From Georgfuchsia toluolica (lineage in GTDB: Bacteria > Pseudomonadota > Gammaproteobacteria > Burkholderiales > Rhodocyclaceae), in NCBI RefSeq assembly GCF_907163265.1, contig NZ_CAJQUM010000001.1:434001-498000 (forward strand): a DNA stretch of 64,000 nt, written 5' to 3'. Below, one piece after another: positions 17,879 through 29,574 of the stretch. The notes under the pieces were generated by a model. That model was given only the letters and a program-made list of their open reading frames with translations, had not been told where the DNA came from and made no database searches. Both the position numbers and the translations under genes were made by a program. How positions within the stretch are numbered: position 1 is the stretch's first letter; every line of letters begins with the position of its first letter.

Positions 17879-20217
17879 AGATCGAAATCGACGGCCGCAC
17901 CGCGCAGGTTGCCGAAGGCAGTACCGTCATCCAGGCCGCGCACCAGCTCGGCATCTATATTCCGCACTTCTGTTATCACAAAAAGCTGTCGATCGCGGCC
18001 AATTGCCGCATGTGCCTGGTGCAGGTCGAGAAGGCGCCGAAGCCGCTGCCGGCCTGCGCCACGCCAGTGACGGCAGGCATGAAGATATTTACGCATTCCG
18101 ACATGGCGGTCAAGGCGCAAAAGGGCGTGATGGAGTTCCTGCTCATCAACCATCCGCTCGATTGCCCGATCTGCGATCAGGGCGGCGAATGCCAGTTGCA
18201 GGATCTCGCGGTCGGTTACGGCAGTTCCGCCTCGCGCTACCAGGAAGAAAAGCGCGTCGTCAGCAACAAGAATCTCGGTCCGCTGGTGTCGACCGACATG
18301 ACCCGCTGCATCAACTGCACGCGCTGTGTGCGCTTCACGCAGGAAATTGCGGGCTTCATGGAATTGGGTCAGGCCTTCCGCGGCGAGCATGCCGAAATCA
18401 TGCCCTTCGTCGAGAGGACCGTCGATACCGAACTTTCAGGCAACATCATCGATCTGTGTCCGGTTGGCGCGTTGACCTCGAAGCCGTTCCGCTTCGCCGC
18501 GCGGACTTGGGAGCTTTCGCGTCGGAAAACCGTGAGTCCGCATGACGCACTGGGTTCCAACCTTATTGTGCAGACGATACACAACAAGGTGTTGCGCGTT
18601 CTGCCGCTGGAAAATGAAGACATCAACGAATGCTGGATTTCGGACAAGGATCGTTTCTCCTACGAGGGACTCAATTCCGCCGAACGCCTGACAAAACCCA
18701 TGGTCAAGCAAGGCGGCAAATGGCAAGAGGTCGAGTGGAACGCCGCCCTCGACTATGCTGCCCACGCCTTGCGCGATGTTGCCAAGGAACGCGGCGCATC
18801 CGCCATCGGTGCCTTGGCTAGTCCGCAGGCGACGCTGGAAGAACTGTTCCTGGCCGGCAAGTTGCTGCGCGGGCTCGGTTCCGACAACATCGATTTCCGT
18901 CTGCGCCAGAGTGATTTTTCGCTAGACGGCAAGCGCCATGGCACACCCTGGCTGGGCATGAAAATATCCGAGATCAGCAAGCTCGACCGCGTACTGGTCG
19001 TCGGTTCCTTTCTGCGCAAGGACCAACCGCTGATTGCGCAACGCCTGCGTCAGGCTGTCAAGCGGGGTACCCAGGTATCAGTAATACACTCGACCGACGA
19101 GGATCTGCTGCTCAAGTGCGCTGGCAAGTTGATTGTCGCGCCCTCGCGTCTGCCGCAGGCACTGGCCGAGGTGGTGAAGGCCGTGGCCGAGGCGAAGGGC
19201 ACGGAGGAAAATGCCCTGCTGCCAGGGCTGTCAGCTCTAGTGCCTGGTACGGAAGCGAAGCAGATCGCCGCGAGTCTGATTGCGGGGAACAACAGTGCTG
19301 TATTGCTGGGCAACTTTGCCCAGCAGCACCCCCAGGCTGCCTCGCTGCATGCATTGGCCGCGCAACTGGCCGCATTGCTAGGCGGTAAGTCCGGTTTCCT
19401 TGGCGAAGCGTCCAACAGTGTTGGCGGTTATATAGCCAACGCGCTGCCGGCCACTGGCGGTTTGAATGCCTCGCGCATGCTGGCCGAGCCGCTGCAAGCC
19501 TATCTGCTGTTGCATGCCGAACCCGAACTCGATAGCGCCTACGGCAGCAAGGCTCTTAGGGCACTAAACCAGGCGAAGACGGTGGTCGTGCTCTCGCCCT
19601 TCAAATCGGCGGCGGCGCTTGAATATGCTGACGTGTTGTTGCCGGTGGCACCCTTTAGCGAAACCTCGGGCAGCTTCGTCAATACCGAAGGCCGGGTGCA
19701 GAGCTTCTACGCCGTGAACAAGCCGCTGGGCGAAGCCCGCCCGGCATGGAAGGTGCTGCGCGTACTCGGCAACCTGCTGAATCTCGATGGTTTCGAATAT
19801 GAAAGCAGTGAAGATGTACGCAATGAGATTTTTGGCGGCGCTGCTCCCGAGTTTGCCCCTGGCCTCGACAACAATATTGGCGGTAGCGTGACGTTGTCTG
19901 TGATGATCGAGGCGGGAATTGAACGGATTGCCGATGTCCCCGCCTATTTTGCCGACCCACTGGTGCGACGTGCTTCCAGCTTGCAGAAAACCAGGGACGC
20001 GGCTGTGCCTACCGCGCGCATGAATGCGGCCATGCTGGACAGAGCCGGCGTTGTTGCCGGCAACCACATGCGTATTCGTCTGGGCGAGGGCGAGGCTGTT
20101 CTTGCGGCGCAACTTGATAGCGGCGTGCCTGATGGCTGTGTACGCATTGCCGCGGCTCATCCTGCCACGGCCAAGCTCGGCGCCATGCATGGCACGATTA
20201 CCATGGAGGCGCTGTGA
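17872..20217 (+). CDS. nuoG: NADH-quinone oxidoreductase subunit G
   Basis: 781 residues from ATG 17872; the longer frame from 17815 is a shadow of nuoF. The N-terminal [2Fe-2S] domain has [20 protein letters not shown] and PACATPV. The His-Cys N5 site is in the [18 protein letters not shown] region, and N4 ligands are in [20 protein letters not shown] with a distal Cys in [11 protein letters not shown] molybdopterin-oxidoreductase-like domain without cofactor follows. The middle and C-terminal parts are less conserved and Ala-rich. Confidence 0.96.
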   Translation: MLEIEIDGRTAQVAEGSTVIQAAHQLGIYIPHFCYHKKLSIAANCRMCLVQVEKAPKPLPACATPVTAGMKIFTHSDMAVKAQKGVMEFLLINHPLDCPICDQGGECQLQDLAVGYGSSASRYQEEKRVVSNKNLGPLVSTDMTRCINCTRCVRFTQEIAGFMELGQAFRGEHAEIMPFVERTVDTELSGNIIDLCPVGALTSKPFRFAARTWELSRRKTVSPHDALGSNLIVQTIHNKVLRVLPLENEDINECWISDKDRFSYEGLNSAERLTKPMVKQGGKWQEVEWNAALDYAAHALRDVAKERGASAIGALASPQATLEELFLAGKLLRGLGSDNIDFRLRQSDFSLDGKRHGTPWLGMKISEISKLDRVLVVGSFLRKDQPLIAQRLRQAVKRGTQVSVIHSTDEDLLLKCAGKLIVAPSRLPQALAEVVKAVAEAKGTEENALLPGLSALVPGTEAKQIAASLIAGNNSAVLLGNFAQQHPQAASLHALAAQLAALLGGKSGFLGEASNSVGGYIANALPATGGLNASRMLAEPLQAYLLLHAEPELDSAYGSKALRALNQAKTVVVLSPFKSAAALEYADVLLPVAPFSETSGSFVNTEGRVQSFYAVNKPLGEARPAWKVLRVLGNLLNLDGFEYESSEDVRNEIFGGAAPEFAPGLDNNIGGSVTLSVMIEAGIERIADVPAYFADPLVRRASSLQKTRDAAVPTARMNAAMLDRAGVVAGNHMRIRLGEGEAVLAAQLDSGVPDGCVRIAAAHPATAKLGAMHGTITMEAL

Positions 20218-21251
20218 TGGGCATCCAGTCGCTGTTGAACGCCATTTGGCCTGTGGTGTGGATTTTGATAAAAATCGTCGGGATACTCCTGCCGGTGTTG
20301 CTGGGCGTGGCCTACATGACCTATGCCGAGCGCAAGGTGCTTGGCGCGATGCAGGTTCGTATCGGTCCCAACCGGGTTGGCCCGTTGGGGTTGTTTCAGC
20401 CGTTTGCCGACGCTCTGAAGCTGGTCTTCAAGGAGATCATTGTCCCGTCAAAAGCCAGCAAAGGCCTCTATTTTCTCGGTCCCGCCATGGCCTTCGCCAC
20501 CTCTTTGGTAGTCTGGGCCGTGGTGCCGTTCTCCGAAGGCTATGTGCTGGCCGACATCAACGCCGGCGTCCTTTACCTGCTGTCTATCAGTTCAGTCGGT
20601 GTCTATGGCATCATCATTGCGGGGTGGGCCTCCAATTCGAAGTATCCCTTCTTTGCCGCGATACGATCGTCGGCACAGATGGTGTCCTATGAAGTTTGCA
20701 TGGGCTTCTCCCTGATCAGTGTGTTGATGATCTCATCCAGCCTCAATCTCACGGATATCGTGCATGGCCAGAGCAAAGGCATGTTCGCCGACATGGGCAT
20801 GGGATTCCTGTCATGGAATTGGCTGCCGTTGCTGCCGATGTTCTTCGTCTACATGATTTCGTGCGTGGCTGAAACCAATCGTGCGCCATTCGACGTGGTC
20901 GAGGGTGAGTCCGAAATTATCGCCGGCCATATGGTTGAATACTCGGGCATGGCCTTCGCGCTGTTCTTTCTCTCTGAATACGCGAACATGATTCTGGTCT
21001 CGATCATGATCTCGATTTTCTTCCTGGGTGGCTGGCTTTCACCCGTGGGATTCCTGCCCGACAGCTTTGTCTGGTTGCTTGCCAAGGCATGTTCCCTCCT
21101 GTTTATGCTGCTCTGGCTCCGTGCCACTTTCCCGCGCTATCGCTACGACCAGATCATGCGTCTGGGCTGGAAGGTGTTCGTGCCCCTGTGCTTTATTTGG
21201 ATTCCGGTAGTCGGTATCTGGATGATGTCGCCTATTAACATCTGGAAGTAA
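20217..21251 (+). CDS. nuoH: NADH-quinone oxidoreductase subunit H
   Basis: 344 residues, eight membrane helices. The signatures are [44 protein letters not shown], the cytoplasmic loop [20 protein letters not shown] and [19 protein letters not shown]. It forms the quinone entry channel and links it to the proton pumps. ATG 20217 shares its A with the nuoG stop. A 97-base gap with a short palindrome (GGCATGCGCATGCC, 21306-21319) separates it from nuoI. Confidence 0.97.
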   Translation: MGIQSLLNAIWPVVWILIKIVGILLPVLLGVAYMTYAERKVLGAMQVRIGPNRVGPLGLFQPFADALKLVFKEIIVPSKASKGLYFLGPAMAFATSLVVWAVVPFSEGYVLADINAGVLYLLSISSVGVYGIIIAGWASNSKYPFFAAIRSSAQMVSYEVCMGFSLISVLMISSSLNLTDIVHGQSKGMFADMGMGFLSWNWLPLLPMFFVYMISCVAETNRAPFDVVEGESEIIAGHMVEYSGMAFALFFLSEYANMILVSIMISIFFLGGWLSPVGFLPDSFVWLLAKACSLLFMLLWLRATFPRYRYDQIMRLGWKVFVPLCFIWIPVVGIWMMSPINIWK

Positions 21252-21348
21252 AAATGGTCTCCCACGCTCACTTTAGTATGCAGTCGCTCCACTCGGAAGA
21301 GGGCGGCATGCGCATGCCCTCCTGGGGCGATCCGGCGAGGATATGACC

Positions 21349-21834
21349 ATGGGTGCCCGCGACCTGATCAAGAGCTTATTTCTCGGCGAACTGGGGCAAG
21401 GGTTGGCCGTTACTTGGCGCCACATGTTCGTGCCCAAGATCACCATTCAGTATCCTGAAGAAAAAACCCCGCTGTCGCCGCGCTTCCGCGGTCTGCATGC
21501 GCTGCGCCGCTACCCGAACGGGGAAGAGCGCTGCATTGCCTGCAAGCTGTGCGAGGCGGTGTGCCCGGCAATGGCGATCACCATCGAGTCGGAAGAGCGC
21601 GCAGACGGCAGCCGCCGTACCACGCGTTACGACATCGACCTGACCAAGTGCATATTCTGCGGCTTCTGCGAAGAGGCCTGTCCTGTGGATGCCATTGTCG
21701 AGACGAATGTATTCGAGTATCACGGCGAGATGCGCGGCGACCTTTACTACACCAAGCAGATGCTGCTCGCCAATGGAGACCGCTATGAAGCGGATATCGC
21801 CAAGGCGCGTGAGCAGGATGCCAAATACCGGTAA
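21349..21834 (+). CDS. nuoI: NADH-quinone oxidoreductase subunit I
   Basis: 161 residues from ATG 21349 ([12 protein letters not shown]); ATG 21343 is in frame, but GCGAGG (21335-21340) is better spaced for 21349. Two ferredoxin-like [4Fe-4S] motifs: [16 protein letters not shown] and [16 protein letters not shown], for clusters N6a and N6b. [20 protein letters not shown] is the family start of this domain. It relays electrons to N2. Confidence 0.96.
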   Translation: MGARDLIKSLFLGELGQGLAVTWRHMFVPKITIQYPEEKTPLSPRFRGLHALRRYPNGEERCIACKLCEAVCPAMAITIESEERADGSRRTTRYDIDLTKCIFCGFCEEACPVDAIVETNVFEYHGEMRGDLYYTKQMLLANGDRYEADIAKAREQDAKYR

Positions 21835-21837
21835 GCG

Positions 21838-22449
21838 ATGATGGACTTCACGACAATCGTTTTCTACATATTTGCGGCGTTGGCGATCTTTGCAGCGGTG
21901 CGCGTCGTTACCGCCCGCAACCCCGTGCATGCCGTACTGTTTCTTGTTCTGACCTTCTTCAACGTCGCCGGACTCTGGCTTCTATTGCAGGCCGAGTTCC
22001 TCGCCATGGTACTGGTGATGGTTTATGTTGGCGCGGTCATGGTGCTGTTTCTGTTTGTCGTGATGATGCTCGATATTGATATTGAGCGTGTACGACAAGG
22101 TTTCTGGAACCACCTGCCACTGGGTTTGACCATCGGCCTGCTCATGGTTACCGAAATGGCAATAGTGCTGGCGGGCAAGTATTTCGGTCTTAATGTACTG
22201 CCGGCTCCGGTCATGGCGCCCGGCTACATTAATACCAAGGAACTCGGGCGGCTCTTATTTACCGACTATGTTTATCCCTTTGAACTGGCCTCGGTGGTGC
22301 TGCTGGTGGGCATCATCGCCGCCGTGATGCTGACCCTACGGCACCGCACGGACGTCAAGCACCTCGATCCATCACGTCAGATTGCCGTCAAGGCCAAAGA
22401 TCGCCTCCGCATCATCAAGATGGCGAGCGAGAGAGAGCAGGGGGAATAA
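21838..22449 (+). CDS. nuoJ: NADH-quinone oxidoreductase subunit J
   Basis: 203 residues, five membrane helices. Conserved third helix region [20 protein letters not shown] with the pi-bulge glycine, preceded by [20 protein letters not shown]. The C-terminal tail is polar and variable. Part of the membrane arm next to NuoK and NuoA. It starts three bases after nuoI and ends just before nuoK. Confidence 0.96.
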   Translation: MMDFTTIVFYIFAALAIFAAVRVVTARNPVHAVLFLVLTFFNVAGLWLLLQAEFLAMVLVMVYVGAVMVLFLFVVMMLDIDIERVRQGFWNHLPLGLTIGLLMVTEMAIVLAGKYFGLNVLPAPVMAPGYINTKELGRLLFTDYVYPFELASVVLLVGIIAAVMLTLRHRTDVKHLDPSRQIAVKAKDRLRIIKMASEREQGE

Positions 22450-22450
22450 C

Positions 22451-22765
22451 ATGTTCGGATCTTTGTCGCTCTCCCACTACCTTATCCTGGCTGCGATCCT
22501 GTTTGCCATCGGCGTGGTTGGCATTTTTCTCAACCGCAAGAACCTGATCGTGCTGCTGATGGCAATAGAACTGATGCTGGTGGCGGTGAACCTCAACTTT
22601 ATTGCCTTCTCGCATTACCTGAATGATCTTTCCGGGCAATTGTTCGTCTTTTTCATTCTGACAGTGGCGGCGGCGGAATCGAGTATCGGCCTCGCCATTC
22701 TCGTCGTGCTGTTCCGCAACCTTTCGTCGATCGATGTCGACGACCTCGATAGCCTAAAGGGATAA
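22451..22765 (+). CDS. nuoK: NADH-quinone oxidoreductase subunit K
   Basis: 104 residues from ATG 22451; the earlier open frame overlaps nuoJ. Three membrane helices with the two conserved glutamates: one in [19 protein letters not shown] and one in [17 protein letters not shown]. These acidic residues belong to the proton path of the membrane arm. The length and motifs are standard. Confidence 0.96.
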   Translation: MFGSLSLSHYLILAAILFAIGVVGIFLNRKNLIVLLMAIELMLVAVNLNFIAFSHYLNDLSGQLFVFFILTVAAAESSIGLAILVVLFRNLSSIDVDDLDSLKG

Positions 22766-22769
22766 GGGA

Positions 22770-24752
22770 ATGAACCCTCTCTACCTGATCATCCCTCTCG
22801 CGCCATTGCTGGGTGCCGTTCTTGCCGGTTTCTTCGGCAAGATCATCGGCCGCACTGGCGCACATACCGTGACCATTCTTGGCGTGCTGACATCCTTTGT
22901 CTGCTCGGTAATGGTGTTCAAGGACGTCATGGCCGGGCACACCTTCAACGGTACGGTCTATACGTGGCTGCAGTCTGGCGGCCTTAATATGCAAGTCGGC
23001 TTCCTCGTCGATCAGTTGACCGCGGTGATGATGATTGTCGTTACCTTCGTCTCGCTGATGGTGCATATCTACACCATTGGCTACATGGCTGAAGATCCCG
23101 GCTACCAGCGCTTCTTCAGCTACATATCATTGTTTACCTTCTCGATGTTGATGCTGGTGATGAGCAACAACTTCGTCCAGCTTTTCTTCGGCTGGGAAGC
23201 GGTGGGCCTGGTTTCCTACCTGCTGATCGGCTTCTGGTATACGCGGCCGACCGCGATTTATGCCAACCTCAAGGCCTTCCTGGTGAATCGCGTCGGCGAC
23301 TTTGGCTTCCTGCTTGGCATCGGCCTTATCGCCGCCTATGCCGGCAGCCTCGACTATGCGACAGTGTTCGGCAAGAGCAAGGAACTGGCGACGCTGACCG
23401 AAGTCGTCACCGGCTGGCCGGTGATTACCGCCATCTGCATTGGCCTGTTCATCGGCGCCATGGGCAAGTCGGCGCAGTTTCCACTGCATGTCTGGCTGCC
23501 TGATTCGATGGAAGGCCCGACCCCGATCTCAGCCCTGATCCACGCCGCCACCATGGTCACGGCCGGCATCTTCATGGTGTCGCGCATGTCGCCGCTGTTT
23601 GAATTGTCCGATACGGCGCGCTCCTTCGTCATCGTGATTGGCGCCATCACTGCGCTGTTCATGGCCCTGATTGCCATTGTGCAGACCGACATCAAGCGCG
23701 TCGTCGCCTACTCGACCTTGTCGCAGCTCGGTTACATGACCACAGCGCTGGGCGCCTCGGCTTACTCGGTGGCCATCTTCCACCTGATGACCCATGCCTT
23801 CTTCAAGGCCGTGCTGTTCCTCGGTGCCGGTTCGGTCATCATTGCCATGCATCACGAACAGGATATGCGGCGCATGGGCGGCCTGCGCAAGTACATGCCG
23901 ATCACCTTCATCACGATGCTGATCGGCGCCCTCGCCAACGCTGGCCTGCCGCCCTTTGCCGGCTTCTTCTCCAAGGACTCGATCATCGAGGCGGTGCATT
24001 TGGCTCAGATGCCGGGCGCTGGCTTCGCTTATCTGGCGATCCTGGCCGGGGTCTTCGTCGGCGGCTTCTATTCCTTCCGCCTAATCTTTTTCACTTTCTA
24101 TGGCGAGGAACGCTTCCGTCATGCCGGTGGCCACCAAGGTGACCATGGCGATCACGGTCACGGCCATCATGCCGAGCCGCACGAGTCGCCCTGGGTCGTG
24201 ACAGTGCCGCTGATTCTGCTCGCGATTCCGGCCATATGCGCCGGCTGGCTGATCGAGCCGATGCTTTTCGACGGCTATTTCGGCAATGCTATCTTCATTT
24301 CCCACGAGCACCATGGCCTTGCCGAAATGGCGGAGGAATTCCATGGCGTGATCCCGATGATGTTGCATGCCTTGACCACGCTACCGTTCTGGCTCGCGCT
24401 TTCAGGCGCCGTCACGGCGTGGTTCCTCTACATCGTTCGCCCGGATCTGCCGGCCGTCATCAAGCAGAAGTTCAGTTTCTTCGCCAACATCCTGGAACGG
24501 AAATATGGCTTTGACGAATTCAACGACTGGTTCTTCGCCGGTGGCTCGCGTCTGCTCGGCCGCGGCTTGTGGAAAGGCGGCGATCAGGCCCTGATCGATG
24601 GCATCGCGGTGAATGGCTCGGCGCGGATGGTCGACTGGATCGCCGGTGTGGTGCGTCTGTTCCAGACCGGCCACATCTACACCTATGCTTTCCTGATGAT
24701 ATTTGGCGTTGCAATCTTCCTGTTGCCTTTTCTGTTTCACGGGGCTTGGTAG
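22770..24752 (+). CDS. nuoL: NADH-quinone oxidoreductase subunit L
   Basis: 660 residues, antiporter-like pump subunit with about 16 membrane helices and the lateral helix at the C-terminus. Motifs include FFGWEAVGLVSYLLIGFWY (key Glu), MGKSAQFPLHVWLPDSMEGP (key Lys), DIKRVVAYSTLSQLGYM and HAFFKAVLFLGAGSVI. Near residues 450-475 a loop is unusually His-rich (HAGGHQGDHGDHGHGHHAEP), which could bind metal ions; its role is unknown. Confidence 0.97.
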   Translation: MNPLYLIIPLAPLLGAVLAGFFGKIIGRTGAHTVTILGVLTSFVCSVMVFKDVMAGHTFNGTVYTWLQSGGLNMQVGFLVDQLTAVMMIVVTFVSLMVHIYTIGYMAEDPGYQRFFSYISLFTFSMLMLVMSNNFVQLFFGWEAVGLVSYLLIGFWYTRPTAIYANLKAFLVNRVGDFGFLLGIGLIAAYAGSLDYATVFGKSKELATLTEVVTGWPVITAICIGLFIGAMGKSAQFPLHVWLPDSMEGPTPISALIHAATMVTAGIFMVSRMSPLFELSDTARSFVIVIGAITALFMALIAIVQTDIKRVVAYSTLSQLGYMTTALGASAYSVAIFHLMTHAFFKAVLFLGAGSVIIAMHHEQDMRRMGGLRKYMPITFITMLIGALANAGLPPFAGFFSKDSIIEAVHLAQMPGAGFAYLAILAGVFVGGFYSFRLIFFTFYGEERFRHAGGHQGDHGDHGHGHHAEPHESPWVVTVPLILLAIPAICAGWLIEPMLFDGYFGNAIFISHEHHGLAEMAEEFHGVIPMMLHALTTLPFWLALSGAVTAWFLYIVRPDLPAVIKQKFSFFANILERKYGFDEFNDWFFAGGSRLLGRGLWKGGDQALIDGIAVNGSARMVDWIAGVVRLFQTGHIYTYAFLMIFGVAIFLLPFLFHGAW

Positions 24753-24758
24753 CAAATA

Positions 24759-26234
24759 ATGAATTCACATCTCTTGAGCCTTGCGATCTGGGTGCCAATC
24801 ATCGGCGCTCTGTTCGTCTTCGCTGTCGGCCCTGAACGCCGCTGTGCCGCACGCTGGCTTACCCTTGTCGTGGCGCTGGCGGGTTTCGCCGTTACCCTGC
24901 CGCTACTGGCGGATTTCGATACGAGTTTCGTCGGCTTCCAGTTCATCGAACAAGCGCCCTGGATTCCGCGCTTCAATGCCCAATACCTGCTGGGGGTAGA
25001 CGGCATTTCCGTACTCTTCATTATCCTCAATAGCCTGATCACCATTCTTGTTGTGCTGGCTGGCTGGGAAGTGATTCAGGAGAAGACATCCCAGTACATG
25101 GGCGCCTTTCTGGTTATGTCTGGCCTGATGAATGGCATCTTCGCATCGCTTGACGCAATGCTGTTTTACGTCTTCTTCGAAGCCTCCCTGATTCCCATGT
25201 ACATCATCATCGGCGTCTGGGGCGGGCCTAACCGTGTTTATGCAGCCTTCAAGTTCTTCCTCTACACCCTGCTTGGTTCGTTGCTGATGCTGGTTTCGCT
25301 AATCTGGCTGTTCCTCGAAGCCGGTGGCAGCTTCAGCCTGGTCGACTGGTATAACCTGAAGATCGGCATGCAGCCGCAGATACTGTTGTTCCTTGCCTTC
25401 CTCGCCGCCTTCGCCGTCAAGGTGCCGATGTGGCCAGTGCATACCTGGCTGCCGGATGCCCACGTCGAGGCGCCTACCGGCGGCTCGGTGGTGCTGGCGG
25501 CGATCATGCTGAAGCTGGGCGCCTACGGTTTCCTGCGCTTCTCGCTGCCGATTGCGCCGGATGCCAGCCATGTCCTGGCGCCGCTGATGATCGGTCTCTC
25601 TTTGGTCGCCGTGGTCTATATCAACTTCGTCGCCCTGGTGCAGGCCGACATGAAGAAGCTGATTGCCTATTCGTCAATTGCGCACATGGGCTTCGTCACG
25701 CTCGGTTTCTTCATCTTCAACCAGATCGGCCTTGAAGGCGCGCTGGTGCAGATGATTTCCCACGGCTTTGTCTCCGCCGCCATGTTCCTTTGCATCGGCG
25801 TCATGTACGATCGCATGCACAGCCGCATGATCGCCGACTACGGCGGCCTGGTGAACACCATGCCGAAGTTTGCCGCGCTGTTCCTGTTCTTTGCCATGGC
25901 CAACTGCGGGCTGCCGGCGACCTCCGGCTTCGTCGGCGAATTCATGGTGGCGCTGGGCGCGATCAAGTTCAACTTCTGGGTCGGCTTCACCGCAGTAACG
26001 ACGCTGATCTTCGGCGCCGCCTATACCCTGTGGATGTACAAGCGCGTTGCCTTTGGCGCCGTTGCCAACGCCCATGTCGGCAAACTCACCGACATCAACT
26101 CCCGCGAGTTCCTGGTCCTTGCCGTGCTGGCGCTTTGTGTGCTAGGCATGGGCCTTTATCCCTTCCCCTTCACCGACATCATGCATGCATCAGTGGATAA
26201 CCTGCTGAAACATGTCGCGGTGAGCAAGCTTTAG
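24759..26234 (+). CDS. nuoM: NADH-quinone oxidoreductase subunit M
   Basis: 491 residues, about 14 membrane helices. Proton-pump signature: [20 protein letters not shown] (key Glu), [20 protein letters not shown] (key Lys), [20 protein letters not shown] and [19 protein letters not shown]. Homologous to NuoL and NuoN and to Mrp antiporters. It lies six bases after nuoL. Confidence 0.97.
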   Translation: MNSHLLSLAIWVPIIGALFVFAVGPERRCAARWLTLVVALAGFAVTLPLLADFDTSFVGFQFIEQAPWIPRFNAQYLLGVDGISVLFIILNSLITILVVLAGWEVIQEKTSQYMGAFLVMSGLMNGIFASLDAMLFYVFFEASLIPMYIIIGVWGGPNRVYAAFKFFLYTLLGSLLMLVSLIWLFLEAGGSFSLVDWYNLKIGMQPQILLFLAFLAAFAVKVPMWPVHTWLPDAHVEAPTGGSVVLAAIMLKLGAYGFLRFSLPIAPDASHVLAPLMIGLSLVAVVYINFVALVQADMKKLIAYSSIAHMGFVTLGFFIFNQIGLEGALVQMISHGFVSAAMFLCIGVMYDRMHSRMIADYGGLVNTMPKFAALFLFFAMANCGLPATSGFVGEFMVALGAIKFNFWVGFTAVTTLIFGAAYTLWMYKRVAFGAVANAHVGKLTDINSREFLVLAVLALCVLGMGLYPFPFTDIMHASVDNLLKHVAVSKL

Positions 26235-26247
26235 GCCGAGAGATACG

Positions 26248-27732
26248 ATGCTGAACCAGTTTGTCACGCCCGATCTCCTGCCGGCAGCGCCGGAAATTTT
26301 CCTGCTCGCCATGGCCGGCTTGATCCTGCTTGCCGATCTTGTCGTCGGCCGAGCGCAGCGCTGGATAATGCCGGCCCTGACGGTGATTGCCCTGGCCGGT
26401 AGCGCGCTCATTTCCTACACGACGATGGATGGTCGGCCAGCACTGACCTTTAGCAACATGTTCGTCGATGATTTTCTGGCGGATTTCCTCAAACTGGCGG
26501 TCGACATTGCAGTTATTGCTGTCGTCATCTACAGCCGCGCTTACCTTGTTGCACGTAATCTCGACAAGGGGGAGTACTACCTGCTGCTGCTCTTTGCCAC
26601 GCTGGGCATGATGGTGATGATTTCCGCCGCGCATTTCCTCACCGTTTATCTGGGCCTGGAACTGCTCTCGCTTTCGCTCTATGCCCTGGTCGCCATTAAC
26701 CGCGATTCGGTGCGCGCTACCGAAGCGGCGATGAAATATTTCGTCCTTGGTGCCTTGGCCTCGGGTCTGCTGCTGTATGGCATGTCCATGGTCTATGGCG
26801 CTACCGGTACGCTGCAAATTGGTGCGGTGGCGCAGGCCATCTTCCATGGCGACGCCAACGGTACCATCCTCGTCTTCGGCCTGGTTTTTATCGTTGCCGG
26901 TATTGCCTTCAAGCTCGGCGCTGTGCCCTTCCACATGTGGGTGCCCGACGTCTATGACGGCGCCCCGACCGCCATCACGCTGTTCATTGCCTCGGCGCCG
27001 AAGCTGGCGGCTTTTGCCATGGCCATGCGCCTGCTGGTGTTCGGTTTGTTCGAACTGGCCAGCCAGTGGCAGATCATGCTGCTGCTACTGGCGGTGCTCT
27101 CGATAGCCGTCGGTAACCTTGCCGCCATTGCCCAGACCAGTATCAAGCGCATGCTGGCCTATTCGGGTATTTCCCACATGGGTTTCATGCTGCTGGCGTT
27201 GATGAGCGGTGTTGTCAGCGGCCAGCCCGATCCTTTCGGTACGCTCAACGCCTACAGTTCCGCGCTCTACTACGTCGTCGCCTACGTCCTGATGGCGCTC
27301 GGTTCCTTCGGCATGGTGCTGCTGCTGTCACGTGCCGGCCATGAAGCCGACAAGCTCGACGACTTCAAGGGACTCAACAAGCGCAATCCATGGTTTGCCG
27401 GCGTTATGCTGGTGTTCATGTTCTCGATGGCCGGTATCCCGTTCTTCATCGGCTTCTTCGCCAAATTCTCGGTGCTGCTGGCGGCGGTCAGGGCCGGTTA
27501 CGTCGCCGTTGTCGTCTTCGCCGTGATGTTCTCGCTGGTCGGCGCCTATTACTACTTGCGCGTGGTCAAGTTGATGTACTTTGACGCGCCAGTCGACAGC
27601 GCTCCCATCAATGCGCCTGTCGACATGCGCGTGCTGCTGTCCATGAACGGCTTGGCCGTCGCACTGCTGGGCTTGTTCCCGCAACTGGTGATGGCATGGT
27701 GCCAACTGGTACTGCAGCGGTCCTTATTTTAG
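26248..27732 (+). CDS. nuoN: NADH-quinone oxidoreductase subunit N
   Basis: 494 residues, about 14 membrane helices. Motifs are [20 protein letters not shown] (key Glu), [20 protein letters not shown] (key Lys) and [19 protein letters not shown]. It is the last of the 14 nuo genes. Many betaproteobacteria have a small DUF2818 gene next; here only 71 bases separate nuoN from the Nudix gene, and none is present. Confidence 0.97.
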   Translation: MLNQFVTPDLLPAAPEIFLLAMAGLILLADLVVGRAQRWIMPALTVIALAGSALISYTTMDGRPALTFSNMFVDDFLADFLKLAVDIAVIAVVIYSRAYLVARNLDKGEYYLLLLFATLGMMVMISAAHFLTVYLGLELLSLSLYALVAINRDSVRATEAAMKYFVLGALASGLLLYGMSMVYGATGTLQIGAVAQAIFHGDANGTILVFGLVFIVAGIAFKLGAVPFHMWVPDVYDGAPTAITLFIASAPKLAAFAMAMRLLVFGLFELASQWQIMLLLLAVLSIAVGNLAAIAQTSIKRMLAYSGISHMGFMLLALMSGVVSGQPDPFGTLNAYSSALYYVVAYVLMALGSFGMVLLLSRAGHEADKLDDFKGLNKRNPWFAGVMLVFMFSMAGIPFFIGFFAKFSVLLAAVRAGYVAVVVFAVMFSLVGAYYYLRVVKLMYFDAPVDSAPINAPVDMRVLLSMNGLAVALLGLFPQLVMAWCQLVLQRSLF

Positions 27733-27803
27733 AAAATTTCGCTCGGGTGCCACGCAAACGCGGATAGTGAAGGTTTGAGTGGCAGCGAGATAAAGGTTGG
27801 CCC

Positions 27804-28358
27804 ATGGCTGACACAGACCTGATAGAAGCGGAATTGTCGAGTGAACTGATCTTTGACGGAGCGCTGCTCAAGGTCAGACGAGATCAGGTGCGCACGCCGT
27901 CAGGCGGCACCGCGGTGCGTGAGTGGATATCGCATCCCGGCGCGGTGGTGGTTCTTGCCCAACTTGACAATGGCAAGTTGTTGTTCGAACGCCAATTCCG
28001 CTATCCCTTGCGCCGCATTTTCATTGAGTTGCCTGCCGGCAAGATCGACAGCAACGAACATGCGCTCGATACGGCGCGCCGCGAGTTGCGTGAGGAAACG
28101 GGCTACAAGGCGCGCAACTGGCGCCACATTGGCACCATGCATCCCTGTATCGGTTATTCGGACGAACACATCGAAATTTTTTTTGCACACGGACTCAGCT
28201 TCGTGGGCAGCGGCTGTGATGACGAAGAATTCCTGGAAGTGCTGGAAATGAGCCTGACCGATGCGATGCTGGCAATTCGCGACGGCGAAATCACCGACGC
28301 GAAAACCATCACTGCGTTACTATGGGCGGAAAAACTGATCAGCGGCGAATGGCAGTAG
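27804..28358 (+). CDS. Nudix hydrolase, ADP-ribose pyrophosphatase type
   Basis: 184 residues. The Nudix box is complete: G in ELPAGKID, then E in SNEHALDTA, then RRELREETGY (pattern GX5EX7REUXEEXGU). The flanking FIELPAGKI and MHPCIGYSDEHIEIFFA are typical of the NudF/ADP-ribose pyrophosphatase group, which cleaves ADP-ribose to AMP and ribose 5-phosphate. It follows nuoN at the same place as in many betaproteobacteria. AAAGG about 8 bases upstream fits the chosen start. Confidence 0.9.
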   Translation: MADTDLIEAELSSELIFDGALLKVRRDQVRTPSGGTAVREWISHPGAVVVLAQLDNGKLLFERQFRYPLRRIFIELPAGKIDSNEHALDTARRELREETGYKARNWRHIGTMHPCIGYSDEHIEIFFAHGLSFVGSGCDDEEFLEVLEMSLTDAMLAIRDGEITDAKTITALLWAEKLISGEWQ

Positions 28359-28403
28359 TGGGCCGTTATTGCATCAGGCAGACAAACGCCGGGGGAGTCT
28401 TGT

Positions 28404-29474
28404 ATGAAGCCCATTGATTTACCGGTTTCGCTGGAACGAGAAGAACTGCGCGGTCTAGCGCGCACGGTGGCCGAGATCGAATGGTTGCTGCTGGTGCTGG
28501 TATTGCTGTATCAGGCTTTCGGTGGCCCCAAGGAAGAGGATCGTGCCGCCATCTCCATGGCCATGATGTTCTTTGCCGCCTTCGTTCTTACCTTCCGCTA
28601 TACAAACTTTTATCGTACCGAGTCGCGCTGGAAGATCGCGATCGAGACCTGGGTCATGATTGTTTTCATCACCTGGTCGCTGTGGTTCACCGGCAAACTC
28701 GGAAGTCCGCTGCTTAATTGCTACCTGCTTGTCATTATTACCAGTGCGCTGACGCTGGGCAAGCTATCGACCGCGGCAGAACTGCTCGTGATCAGCCTGG
28801 CGCTGCTTATGCTGGGCCATGAGTCGGCCCAGGACTGGCTGTTGTCCCTCAGCAATATTGGCGGCATGGCCGTCCTGTTTGTGCCCTTCATACTCGTCGG
28901 CTATGTGACAACCATGTTCTCGGCCGATATCCGCTACGGCCTGAGTAAAGTCAAAGCCTTGTCGGAAACCGATGAGCTCACCGGACTGCTCAATCGCCGC
29001 GCGTTTTCCATTGTTGCCACGCGCATGTTTGGCCAGGCGACGCGCTACACCCGCCCGCTGAGTATTCTGATGATCGATTCCGACGGCTTGAAGCAGGTCA
29101 ATGACAGGTACGGCCACGGCGCCGGCGATGACATGTTGCGCATGCTGGCGCAATGCATCCAGCACGAGCTGCGCTCCACCGACGTATTGGCGCGGCAGGG
29201 CGGCGACGAGTTTGTCGCCCTGCTGCCGGAGACCAGCGCCGCCAGCGCCCGTGAAGTTGCCGAGCGGGTGCGTCATGCCGTCGAAAATGCGCGCACCGAG
29301 GTGGGCAGTGAATTGGTGCAAAATACCATCAGCATCGGTATCGCCACTTATCCTGACGATGGCCGCATTCTCGAAACCCTGCTCGTCAATGCCGATAGCG
29401 CCCTCTATCGCGCCAAGGCCGCAGGACGCAATCTCGTGGCCGAGTTTACGGCGTCTGAGCCGGATTTAGCGTAG
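28404..29474 (+). CDS. Membrane-anchored GGDEF diguanylate cyclase
   Basis: 356 residues. The N-terminal half has about five or six membrane helices (residues 25-175) without a recognised sensor domain. The C-terminal half is a GGDEF domain starting at SETDELTGLLNRRAF. The active site GGDEF is intact in RQGGDEFVALLPE, and the product-inhibition I-site RSTD lies five residues before it. It should therefore make cyclic di-GMP from two GTP and be feedback-controlled. The metal-binding Asp is in LMIDSDGLKQVND. The signal it senses is unknown. It is convergent with cobA. Confidence 0.93.
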   Translation: MKPIDLPVSLEREELRGLARTVAEIEWLLLVLVLLYQAFGGPKEEDRAAISMAMMFFAAFVLTFRYTNFYRTESRWKIAIETWVMIVFITWSLWFTGKLGSPLLNCYLLVIITSALTLGKLSTAAELLVISLALLMLGHESAQDWLLSLSNIGGMAVLFVPFILVGYVTTMFSADIRYGLSKVKALSETDELTGLLNRRAFSIVATRMFGQATRYTRPLSILMIDSDGLKQVNDRYGHGAGDDMLRMLAQCIQHELRSTDVLARQGGDEFVALLPETSAASAREVAERVRHAVENARTEVGSELVQNTISIGIATYPDDGRILETLLVNADSALYRAKAAGRNLVAEFTASEPDLA

Positions 29475-29574
29475 CGCGCACGTTACGCCGGCTTTCTGCG
29501 GCCCCCTTATTGCTACGGTGAACATGGTTTTCACCCATCCCTGCGGTGGTGATGGAAACCAGAACGGCATGGCG

